From contig JARBJD010000439.1 of NCBI GenBank assembly GCA_033064195.1, forward strand, positions 1 through 51,234: a stretch of 51,234 bases of DNA, read 5' to 3'. The first letter of the stretch is position 1; each line of letters starts with the position of its first letter. Of the stretch, positions 28,440-37,783 are shown piece after piece. The notes beneath the pieces were generated by a model. That model was not told where the DNA came from. It searched no databases and saw only the letters and a list, made by a program, of their open reading frames with translations. This DNA comes from Blattamonas nauphoetae (taxonomy: Eukaryota; Preaxostyla; Oxymonadida). Made by a program: the position numbers and the translations under genes.

Positions 28440-30735
28440 AATGATGGAGGTGGATGGAGCTGGCTTTCCGCTTCGGAAACAGGCCATTCGAACTCGAACT
28501 CTGGACATGTCGTTTGTGGGGGTGGTGATATGCAGCACTGGCGCACGTGGTAGACAAAAACCCCTTCATGTACCTGACGCATTTTCCAGACGAATCAGCA
28601 GCGATCCGAATCTGTCACGCTGATACCGTGATGTTCTTCTTGCGTTCGATTGTTGACCAGCTTGTTGTACTGTCGAATGGAAACTCTTCTGTTGAAATCA
28701 TCGGCACGATTCTGTCGCGAGAAACAGACGAGCGTGAAGATATGGATATTGAAGAGCGAATGAGGGCAGACGGAAGAGTCAATCTTGACAAACCTATTCA
28801 GACCCCGTCACCCATCTTTTTATGCTCCTCTGCAATGTTTGAAGCGAGTGGAGTCTCATTCAGTGATTTATGCCGCCGTCGAACAACGTCACTGTTTCTG
28901 CAACATTTTGTGTCGATCTCGCCTTTTTCAGTGACATGACGTCATCTGACAAGCCATCTTCACACTCTAAGCTGGTTGAAGTTTGAGAATAACGTGGTGG
29001 AGTGAGTGGTGGAGGTGATGAACAACGAGGGCATCGTGTTTGTTGTACTGGATGTTTTTGGGCTGTTCGATGAGAGCTTGGGATTCCGCTGCTTCCGAAT
29101 GAACAAGACACCTCCACCACACTCTCTCTGCAGCTCTCCCTCGCCCAACCCTCTCTCCATCCCTTTGCAACAGAGCCAGCTGTTTCACCATGGTGCCATG
29201 GAATTGCCTCCAGCTGCGGCTGGCCCGACCATCACTACTGGCACAGCAGACTTCTTTACGCCTCTATTCCACCCGTCGAGCTGCTGAACTGCTAACACTG
29301 GTAGTGGCTTTGTGGTCACAGCTGAATGGGCCTTCGTAGACGGCTGCCTTGCACGTGGGACAATGACGGAGATATCCAGTACGAGGAAGAGACAAGCGAG
29401 CTCATTCTCAAACTCGCAACGAGGAAGCGATGCCAAAGATAACAACATTCAAGCGGAGGAAAACTCCAAGCGAGGGAGGAGTGTGACGGTTCATGCTTGC
29501 GATGCTATCTCAGTCGAGATTGCTGTCAACAATGAAGCATTCTACCAGACAGAGCTCGAACAGTCCTAAACCTTTGCCATCTTTGGACCCCTTTTTGTTG
29601 TTCGGAGTGTAAGCACAACATTCAGCAAGTTCGTCCTCGCCCGTTCGCCTCTCCTGCCGGACCATCACACTCTGTCCCTGTCGGCTCGATATCGTTCTCG
29701 GATTGTTCAGCTGTCAATTGTGGAGTGATCTTTGCAGAAATGGATGACGCATGAACCCTCCTCTTCGTTGTCTGACTCGATCCACTCAGGAGTTTCTCGT
29801 CTGCTGCCCCACATTCTCGTACTCTCGCTTCTCAAATCGCTCACAAATTGGATGACACAGAGACAACGTGTTTGAAGGCGTACTACATCGTTCTGAACTT
29901 GACAAATAATTTGGCTCCAGTCGACATAGACAAAGCCGTGTCTAATTTCGTTATTCGAATCAGGGTAGCGACTCTCCATCCAACAGACTGTCGGTTTCGT
30001 TCGCTTCGTTAATCTCGATGTAGCGAACGACTTCAACCCCACTCGCTCCCACATGTAGAAGGATGAGGTCGATACGCACGCGTTTTGGACATCCGGCACG
30101 CAGAACACTCTGACCTTGTTCATCAACAGAGTCTTCTCTCGTGTTGTTCAGTGTGAAGACATCCGCATCGTCCTCTCCACCCAACATTCTTCCCACTCGC
30201 TGACCCATCCAACAAGTCGCTCATCTTCAAGACGGACAGGTTCACTTCAGCTATCCTCGACAACGCGTCGTTCATCCACGATCCAGCCCAACTCGACGAG
30301 GTCATCCTGAAATATGTCGAATTCCTCAAAAACCTCTCCGCCCGCTTTCTCTACGGCAGTCAGGACGACACACTCACCGGCGACGAATTTTACGACAAAA
30401 ATCTTGCCGCAGTAGCAGAAGATCAAGAGGGAGTGCTTGCAGAAGACGATCTCGTCACCTGATCTCGACCTCGAAGGTTTTCCTTGTTGTTCTGTCAATT
30501 TCTCGTTTGTGTGCAGAAGTGAGGGGTCTTGCGTTACCCGAGGTCTTCCACCGCAGACTTTCCAGATGAGCCAGACTGGGAAGTGAGTGAAAGCGAAGAG
30601 GGCAGCATGAACAACGCTTCTGAGAGTGTCTGTTCCACTGTTCGAACGAACTGCCAAGTAAGTAGTGGAGGAGGGACACCGATCGAAGAGCTGATGATTC
30701 GGGTTGCGCGTTGTGGCTGTCCAGTGCTTTGCTGA
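28440..30735 (+). pseudogene. Mosaic of host coding fragments in element E
   Basis: Several plus-strand blocks look like real protein: 28547-28939 (THFPDESAAIRICHADTVMF onward), 29006-29120 (NNEGIVFVVLDVFGLFDESL), 29312-29569 (85 codons), 30178-30462 (FTSAILDNASFIHDPAQLDE to the stop) and about 30540-30735 (DEPDWEVSESEEGSMNNASE). Frames change between blocks and each block ends in stops, so no intact gene remains. Composition is richer in G and C than the Polinton, as in the cargo of the Mutator-like element. I cannot name the source genes. Confidence 0.45.
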
Positions 30736-31149
30736 GAGCACTGGGAGAAGTATGAGTAGACAACCAGCGAGGAAGACCAGACGCTCTTTGAACACTCCAT
30801 GTTCACTGCTCCTTCATTTCCACTCGAACGGCATGCTGCGAACGAGCATTCCACTATTTGGAGCCAGGAGTGACATTCTTCCTTTGTGCTGGTCCACAAC
30901 ATACGACTTCTCCAGATTGAAGACAGATTTGAAGTTCATGTCTGTCCCAATGACTGACATTGTTACTGACAACGACGAGAACAGACCATTTGTGAATGGG
31001 TCCATCGAATAGTCAAATGAATGGGAGAACGACAGGTTGCATGTTCGAAATGGAAATGAAGAGTCTTCGTCTTCGGAATCGCTGTCCCATCTCAACAAAG
31101 TGGCCCAGTGGAAGAGGAAGAAGATCGAAAAAGACTACATGACGCTGCG

Positions 31150-32360
31150 GGAAGCAGCGAGGAAGAGAGAAGAAGGAAGAGCGAAGATGAAAGAGAGAAG
31201 AAAGAAGAGCGAAACACAGAAGAGAGAAGAAAGAAGAGCGAAACACAGAAGAGAGAAGAAAGAAGAGCGAACAAAGAAGAGCGAAACAAGAAGAGCGAAA
31301 CACAGAAGAGCGAAACAAGAAGAGCGAAACACAGAAGAGCGAACAACGAAGAGAGAAGAAAGAAGAGCGAACAACGAAGAGAGAAGAAAGAAGAGCGAAC
31401 AAAGAAGCGAGAAGAAAGAAGAGCGAACAAAGAAGCGAGAAGAGCGAACACAGAAGAGCGAACAACGAAGAGAGAAGAAAGAAGAGCGAACAAAGAAGAG
31501 AGAAGAAAGAAGAGCGAACAAGGAAGAGAGAAGAAAGAAGAGCGAACAAGGAAGAGAGAAGAAAGAAGAGCGAACAAAGAAGCGAGAAGAGCGAACACAG
31601 AAGAGCGAACAACGAAGAGAGAAGAAAGAAGACCGAACAAAGAAGAGAGAAGAAAGAAGAGCGAACAAGGAAGAGAGAAGAAAGAAGAGCGAACGAAGAA
31701 GCGAGAAGAAAGAAGAGCGAACAAAGGAGCGAGAAGAGCGAACAAAGAAGCGAGAAGAGCGAACACAGAAGAGCGAACAACGAAGAGAGAAGAAAGAAGA
31801 GCGAACAAAGAAGAGAGAGAAAGAAGAGCGCGAAGGAGAAGAGCGAACACAGAAGAGCGAACAACGAAGAGAGAAGAAAGAAGAGCGAACAAAGAAGAGA
31901 GAAGAAAGAAGAGCGAACAAAGAAGAGCGAAACAAGAAGAGCGAACAACGAAGAGAGAAGAAAGAAGAGCGAACAAGGAAGAGAGAGGAAAGAAGAGCGA
32001 ACAAAGAAGCGAGAAGAGCGAACACAGAAGAGCGAACAACGAAGAGAGAAGAAAGAAGAGCGAACAAGGAAGAGCGAAACAAGAAGAGCGAACAAAGAAG
32101 CGAGAAGAAAGAAGAGCGAACAAAGAAGAGAGAAGAAAGAAGAGCGAACAAGGAAGAGAGAAGAAAGAAGAGCGAACGAAGAAGCGAGAAGAAAGAAGAG
32201 CGAACAACGAAGCGAGAAGAAAGAAGAGCGAAACACAGAAGCGAGAAGAAAGAAGAGCGAACACAGAAGAGCGAACAAAGAAGAGAGAAGAAAGAAGAGC
32301 AAAACACAGAAACGAGAAGAAAGAAGAGCGAAACACAGAAGAGCGAACAAGGAAAAGAGC
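31150..32360 (+). repeat. Purine-rich minisatellite, about 27-bp unit
   Basis: The array is built on GAAGAGAGAAGAAAGAAGAG followed by CGAACAA (27 bp), with shorter variants containing CACAGAAGAGCGAACAACG. It is open in two plus-strand frames and in three minus-strand frames. The plus reading is Glu/Arg/Lys-rich (EERRANKEERRKKSEQ). The open frames follow from the unit being a multiple of three and lacking stops, so I do not call a gene. Confidence 0.85.
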
Positions 32361-33022
32361 TCAACGTTAATTGAAGAAAACATGGAAGAGCAGAATGACG
32401 ATCAATCCCAATTTGTCACTTCATCCACACATTCTCTAAACATGTCAACTCGTCAATCAATTCAAGTTTAATGTTATTTTCATCATTATACGCTAGATTA
32501 ATTGATGTATAAAGGAGAAATGGACACAATTCGTTTTGATCAACCCATTGCACATAAAAAGGCACCTTCTCCCCAGATCTTTGACCTCTATATCTCGAAA
32601 CAGTCCAGCCCTGTCCTTAGAATATCCTCACCAGTCATTTCCTTAAAGATCGTGAATTATTGACATGGCGTGGATTATTGACACTACTATCAATGGGTCG
32701 GATCAAACCAAAAATCTCAGAAGTGCTTTTTATCGAAAATCCTACCTTTCAAAATGATTTCCGTCACAATCAAACGTGTTTGAACACAATTTGAGCCATA
32801 AAGCGGTTCATAGTGGCGAAATCCGAACATCGACTTTTTCGTCACTTTTTCGACCTAAGTTCGGTACACAGTTCGACGAATTCTCAACCGATTTTCATCA
32901 GGATTGTCTTGATCGAGGACCGACAGTGTCCCCGAGATTTTAGAATTTTTTGCAGAATTTTTCGAAATGGTTATCATGTTGGATTTCAGTGATTTGTGGT
33001 CAAAAATAGATTTTCAGTATTT

Positions 33023-33616
33023 TCATGACCTTTCGTGGTACTTTCTCAAGTGAGGACGGTCTCCAAAATACAACCAATTGTCCAAGCGAACGTAATACTC
33101 ATTCTTTGTTCGTAAATCACGGTATTTGAATGGCTCAAGTACCTTTGTGTATGTTCCAATGAGTTCACAATTCTCTTTTTTCAATTCATTTTCAACAAAC
33201 GATTGTGTGTATCGTTTTCGTTTGTTCTGATGAGTTCTGAATCCTTTCATCCATTTTGATGGGATTACTATCCATTCAATTCCTTCATGTCGATATGTTA
33301 CTGGAGTACTTGAATGAGTGTATTCAGAAATGAGTTCACAATTCTCATTTTTCATTGATTCAATAAGCTTCTCTTTTGTACAACGATTTGCTGGTCGAAG
33401 ATATTTCTGGCGATTCAGATGTGGTCTGTATCCTTTGACGAAACTATTGACGTACACTTGATAAGTTTCATCTGGTTTCTCTTCGAGATAGTATTCGAAA
33501 GTGCTTCCTGTGAGATATGTTGTTCCTTGTCGATTGAGAGTTGGAGGTGATTTCATGATCAAATTATCTTTCTCGAGAATTTCTAGGAGTTGTGTTGGTG
33601 TCAAGACGCTGCTCAT
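33023..33616 (-). CDS. Three-repeat protein of the right arm (197 aa)
   Basis: The protein starts MSSVLTPTQLLEILEKDN. It has three units of about 55-65 residues. Unit 1 ends GYRPHLNRQ near residue 68. Unit 2 contains NCELISEY, PVTYRHEG and GFRTHQNKR. Unit 3 contains NCELIGTY, PFKYRDL and GDRPHLRKY. The consensus is: helix with (E/K)(N)CEL(I/V)xEY, a beta strand with P(V/F)xYR, a WxxxxW-like segment and a basic RPHLxKR end. The protein is basic. The ATG at 33616 is preferred because the T-rich motif ends just before it (33617-33645). Its place near the element tip would suit a factor acting on the terminal repeats, but function is unknown. Confidence 0.7.
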   Translation of the reverse strand: MSSVLTPTQLLEILEKDNLIMKSPPTLNRQGTTYLTGSTFEYYLEEKPDETYQVYVNSFVKGYRPHLNRQKYLRPANRCTKEKLIESMKNENCELISEYTHSSTPVTYRHEGIEWIVIPSKWMKGFRTHQNKRKRYTQSFVENELKKENCELIGTYTKVLEPFKYRDLRTKNEYYVRLDNWLYFGDRPHLRKYHERS

Positions 33617-33920
33617 TTTATACAAATTAAAAAATTGAATAAAAAAAGAAATCGACGTTGTTTTCTAAAAGTACTCAAAATTTGCTTCAAAAAAGACACT
33701 TTTCAAGAGGTCCGTTTTTCGCCTTTATTTTTGAATTTATGGCCAAATATTGACTACTCTGAAATGTCAATATTTTCAGTAGTAAGTGAGATGGAAATTA
33801 GAATGAGTCATATTAAAAAAAATCAATTGGCTCTGAGATTCAAAATGATTTCTCGTTCCAATTCTCCTAGGAGTATCACCTATGCCAGTTTGGTTCCCAT
33901 TTCGCTTATACCACTACTAA

Positions 33921-34862
33921 TGTCTCTCTGATTTATTTGCTCTTGATTCATATAGTTCCAAAACTCATATCACTGTTTTTTCTGATACTGGTCCTCATTT
34001 TAGGAACCAGTATGTTCTCGGTTACTTCCTTTCTTCTGAAAACCCCCTGTTTTTAGGGAAGAAAGTTTCTTATTGTTTCTTTGCGGAGCAGCATGGCAAA
34101 AACTGCTGCGACTCCGAATTCGGAGTTTTAACGAATTGTGTTTCACATCACCTCAAACACCCCATCCGCTCTTCGGATGAACTTCGTGAGTTTTTCACTT
34201 CGCATTTCGAAAAGTTTCCCAGTAATGAAAGTAATACCTTTCATTACTTCCCCGAGTATGTCTCTTTTTCCATAGTGACCTTTTCTCTGACTTTTAGGCA
34301 TACTGTCTTCCCAGACAGTCATTCTTACTTTCGTGTTATTATCACCGGTCTCAAAGAATATCTTGGTTTTTTACGTTCCGATACCTCCTTGACCGGTGCC
34401 CCAGTTTGTGTTAACTCATCTTCTTTTTCTTTTCTCTTACGTTTTCATGAGAAGAGGGGAGTGGATAAGAGGGAGAGGAAGGTGTATGAGAAGGAAGAAG
34501 TGGAGAGGCGGGACGAGAATGAGTTGAGTTCGGGTCTTCAGTCTATTACTTCTTTTCGTTACTCTTGCATTACAACTTCTGTTTCATCTTCTCCTACTTC
34601 TGTTATTAATGATACTTCTCCTCCTTCTGTTCATATTCATTCTTCTCATCATTCTCATTTTATTGATTCATCACAAAATTCACCTATTCTTCATTCATCT
34701 AATCATTCTCCTATTCATCATTATTCTCCTCATTCTCTTAATTCTCAAACTTCCCTTATTCAACCAATTGCTCCTCCTTCTCCTATTCTTTTTTCTTCTC
34801 CTCATTCTCCTATTCTTTTCTCTTCAGATTCATTTTTCACTTCACAACACTTTAACTTTTAA
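33921..34862 (+). pseudogene. Transposase-like ORF truncated by the Polinton
   Basis: From the Polinton edge one frame stays open for 313 codons to a TAA at 34860-34862. Near its start it reads TVFSDTGPHFRNQYVLGYF and then FFAEQHGKNCCDSEFGVL. The pair of an (S)D.GPHFRN segment and an HGKxxCDxxFG segment is a pattern I associate with DDE-type transposase relatives of eukaryotes. The exact family is uncertain. The C-terminal third is low-complexity Ser/His/Pro. No start codon is present before the Polinton, so the N-terminal part was removed or lies elsewhere. The left Polinton flank does not show an obvious matching N-terminal half. Confidence 0.45.
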
Positions 34863-34872
34863 ATCTTCAACA

Positions 34873-34993
34873 CCTCACTCATTCCATACCTGGCTTATCC
34901 TGCCAGGCCTTTTGGCCGAACAGGGCTAGCCTAGTACCTTTTACGGCCCTGTGTCCGGTACTAGGTTCACAGCAGGACTTGGAATGAGTGAGG
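34873..34993. ncRNA. Potential structured RNA with a pseudoknot
   Basis: Complementary segments: 34873-34885 with 34981-34993 (13 bp, CCTCACTCATTCC with GGAATGAGTGAGG); 34898-34903 with 34972-34977; a GGCC-TTTT-GGCC hairpin at 34906-34917; ACAGGGC (34920-34926) with GCCCTGT (34946-34952); and CCTAGTACC (34930-34938) with GGTACTAGG (34957-34965). The last two pairs interleave, giving an H-type pseudoknot, all enclosed by the outer stem. It starts ten bases after the stop codon of the transposase-like ORF. It could be a ribozyme, a 3'-end element or a transposon terminus. I do not recognise the class. Confidence 0.5.
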
Positions 34994-35109
34994 TCAAACC
35001 ATTCTTTATCTCCGCCACCACTCAACCCTACCTCCAGTTCTCCAGTTCCTATTTACTCCACTGACTCCCGTTAGGCTCCAGAACCAGCCAGTACCATCAA
35101 TCGCTCTTC

Positions 35110-36715
35110 AACACCAGCCAGCGCCACCAAACACTCACCATCGCTCTCCATCGCCACCAAACACTCACCATCGCTCTCCATCGCCACCAAACACTCACCA
35201 TCGCTCTCCATCGCCACCAAACACTCATCATCGCTCTCCATCGCCACCAAACACTCACCATCGCTCTCCATCGCCACCAAACACTCACCATCGCTCTCCA
35301 TCGCCACCAAACACTCACCATCGCTCTCCATCGCCACCAAACACTCACCATCGCCTCCATCGCCACCAAACACTCACCATCGCTCTCCATCGCCACCAAA
35401 CACTCCACTTCGCTCTCCATCGCCACCAAACACTCACTTCGCTCTCCATCGCCACCAAACACTCACCATCGCTCTCCATCGCCACCAAACACTCCACTTC
35501 GCTCTCCATCGCCACCAAACACTCACCATCGCTCTCCATCGCCACCAAACACTCCACTTCGCTCTCCATCGCCACCAAACACTCACCATCGCACTCCATC
35601 GCCACCAAACACTCCACTTCGCTCTCCATCGCCACCAAACACTCCACTTCGCTCTCCATCGCCACCAAACACTCACCATCGCTCTCCATCGCCACCAAAC
35701 ACTCCACTTCGCTCTCCATCGCCACCAAACACTCACCATCGCTCTCCATCGCCACCAAACACTCCACTTCGCTCTCCATCGCCACCAAACACTCACCATC
35801 GCTCTCCATCGCCACCAAACACTCCACTTCGCTCTCCATCGCCACCAAACACTCACCATCGCACTCCATCGCCACCAAACACTCCACTTCGCTCTCCATC
35901 GCCACCAAACACTCCACTTCGCTCTCCATCGCCACCAAACACTCACCATCGCACTCCATCGCCACCAAACACTCCACTTCGCTCTCCATCGCCACCAAAC
36001 ACTCCACTTCGCTCTCCATCGCCACCAAACACTCACCATCGCTCTCCATCGCCACCAAACACTCCACTTCGCTCTCCATCGCCACCAAACACTCACCATC
36101 GCTCTCCATCGCCACCAAACACTCCACTTCGCTCTCCATCGCCACCAAACACTCACCATCGCACTCCATCGCCACCAAACACTCCACTTCGCTCTCCATC
36201 GCCACCAAACACTCCACTTCGCTCTCCATCGCCACCAAACACTCACCATCGCTCTCCATCGCCACCAAACACTCCACTTCGCTCTCCATCGCCACCAAAC
36301 ACTCACCATCGCTCTCCATCGCCACCAAACACTCCACTTCGCTCTCCATCGCCACCAAACACTCACCATCGCACTCCATCGCCACCAAACACTCCACTTC
36401 GCTCTCCATCGCCACCAAACACTCCACTTCGCTCTCCATCGCCACCAAACACTCCACTTCGCTCTCCATCGCCACCAAACACTCCACTTCGCTCCCCATC
36501 GCCACCAAACACTCACCATCGCTCTCCATCGCCATCAAACACTCACCATCGCTCTCCATCGCCACCAAACACTCCACTTCGCTCCCCATCGCCACCAAAC
36601 ACTCACCATCGCTCTCCATCGCTACCAAACACTCACCATCGCTCTCCATCGCCACCAAACACTCCACTTCGCTCTCCATCGCCACCAAACACTCACCATC
36701 GCTCACCATTGTCAA
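35110..36715. repeat. 30-bp minisatellite with 60-bp higher-order pattern
   Basis: About 53 copies of a 30-bp unit. Two variants, ACTCACCATCGCTCTCCATC and ACTCCACTTCGCTCTCCATC (each followed by GCCACCAAAC), alternate over much of the array to make 60-bp units. The first part contains only the first variant. The minus strand is open for hundreds of codons (ECLVAMESDG/ECLVAMESEV), a consequence of a stop-free unit divisible by three. Confidence 0.92.
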
Positions 36716-37359
36716 CCACAGCTCTCCATTGTCGACCACAGCTCATCATTGCCCTCTATCGTCAGCCACCGCTCTCCATCGTCAACCACAGCCTCCATCG
36801 TCAACCCCTATTTGCCACTATTGTCCATCGCTCATCTCTATCGCTATCCGACTATCCAATCCATTTTCCTGTCCTCCTTCTCATAGCCCTCTCACTATTT
36901 TGCTCACCACTCACCTCCCTCGTCTCACCTATGTCCTCTCTCGTCATCTCTCATTCTCCACTCATCCTCCTAAACCCTCCACACACCCCAAATATCCAAA
37001 CCAACACTCTAATGACACTTCTCATTCATCCACCACAGATTCAATTTCATCTCTCTCAATCACAAACCATCTTAATTGAATCTATATCATTTCCTTCTAA
37101 TTTCATCTCAGCATCAATGCTATCTCTCAAAAAAACAAAACTAGTGAAGTGAGGACGATAGTTGAGAGAACATCGCCCACCACAATAAGATCATCCCATC
37201 AATTGTTTTTTCTCTGTCTGATTAGACTTCTGGTGGGAAGATTTTGAAAAAAAAATCTCGTAATCAGCTATTTGAGGTCTGAAAGAGTTATTGGAGAGAG
37301 ACCGGAAAAGTTGAAAAAAAGAATGGCGACGGTTGGTTTCGATGTGGGCTCGAACTTTT
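36716..37359. other. Sequence after the minisatellite, no gene seen
   Basis: The first 100 bases are degenerate relatives of the 30-bp repeat (CATTGTCGACCACAGCTC). The rest is pyrimidine-rich sequence followed by AT-rich DNA. I see nothing supportable. Confidence 0.4.
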
Positions 37360-37699
37360 CTATGATGTCAAAAATATTGACCCAAGTGATAACACTTGGG
37401 AGACACACTGCATCAATTTAACCTTATCGTCTTTGTTTCTCATTTCACGATGTAAATGAGACAAAGACAAACAAAGTGAAGTGAATTTATCTAAAGAGAG
37501 AAAGAATGAGAGAAAAGTGAGACAAACTATTATAATAAGCCAGGACAATCTCCCTGATTGGTATGAGTTCATGACGACTATCCAGAGCTTTGATGAGAGG
37601 TGCTGCTGGATAGTCGCCATGAAGTTTGACGAGAAGGTCATAAATTGACTTCCCGTGCGTGCTGATAGTCGATTTTGGTTTCGCGGTATAAGTGTCCAT
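37360..37699 (-). CDS. Small two-exon host gene (about 100 aa)
   Basis: Exon 1 is 37699-37528 (MDTYTAKPKSTISTHGKS to EIVLAYYN) and exon 2 is 37490-37360 (KFTSLCLSLSHLHREMRNKD to the stop). The 37-nt intron between them (37491-37527) begins GTTTGT and ends in a pyrimidine tract plus TTTAG. Removal gives one continuous frame of 100 residues, whereas reading through does not. The product is helical with no recognised family. A pogo-like transposon sits 84 bases upstream of the ATG and may have removed the original promoter. It may also be the 5' part of a longer gene. Confidence 0.5.
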
Positions 37700-37783
37700 G
37701 ATTGAGATAAGAGATGATGGGAATGAATATTGATGAGTTTTACGAGAATATATGTTGGGGGACGAAAGAAGTACTGAGAAATA

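Larger units (their letters stand above)
27375..32689. mobile_element. Element E: 5.3-kb TCA-flanked element carrying host coding fragments
   Basis: The left end TAGTAGCGTCAATAATCC and the right end (reverse complement TAGTAGTGTCAATAATCC) are inverted repeats of about 50 bp. Each contains a second internal TCAATAAT(C/T)CACGATCTT. TCA lies directly outside on both sides (27372-27374 and 32690-32692). The interior has no recognisable transposase. It holds patches of cellular-looking coding sequence on both strands and a 1.2-kb purine-rich minisatellite. It therefore looks like a second, unrelated gene-fragment carrier. E abuts F, sharing the middle TCA, which is what sequential insertion of two elements at the same target would leave. 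Confidence 0.7.
1564..33918. mobile_element. Polinton/Maverick element, carrying later insertions
   Basis: The two ends are inverted copies starting AGTAGTGGTATAAGCG. Each copy runs inward for about 2.7 kb once younger insertions are set aside. The interior encodes the diagnostic Polinton set: protein-primed family B polymerase, retrovirus-type integrase, A32/FtsK-like packaging ATPase and double-jelly-roll-like capsid proteins. Without the mariner, Mutator-like, F and E insertions it would be about 20 kb, a normal size for the family. Most large ORFs are open, while the fibre-like region and a small region beside it read in more than one frame. The element therefore looks nearly whole apart from the insertions and a few breaks. 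The arm-encoded proteins differ at only a few residues between ends, while noncoding arm sequence has more substitutions and indels. I infer a fairly young to moderate age. No matching 6-bp target duplication is visible: CATACA on the left, AATGTC on the right. Confidence 0.93.
24794..33918 (-). repeat. Right terminal inverted repeat of the Polinton, split by F and E
   Basis: Reverse complement of the left arm. Outer part 32690-33918; inner part 24794-26311; between them lie elements F and E. The left arm has the continuous sequence ACCTCAATGGGTC (as its complement) at the junction, giving an empty target site. Confidence 0.9.

Noticed and set aside
31013-32383. Long open frames of 400-456 codons on both strands
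   Set aside because: They come from a purine-rich 27-bp tandem repeat without stops. Five frames are open at once, so coding is not supported.
27375-32689. CACTA superfamily for element E, because CACTA occurs at its right end
   Set aside because: In CACTA elements the 5' end reads CACTA and the 3' end TAGTG. Here the right end reads CACTACTA, the wrong orientation.
35345-36739. 464-codon open frame of ECLVAMESDG repeats
   Set aside because: It is generated by the 30-bp minisatellite and runs in two minus-strand frames. No non-repeat protein sequence is attached.
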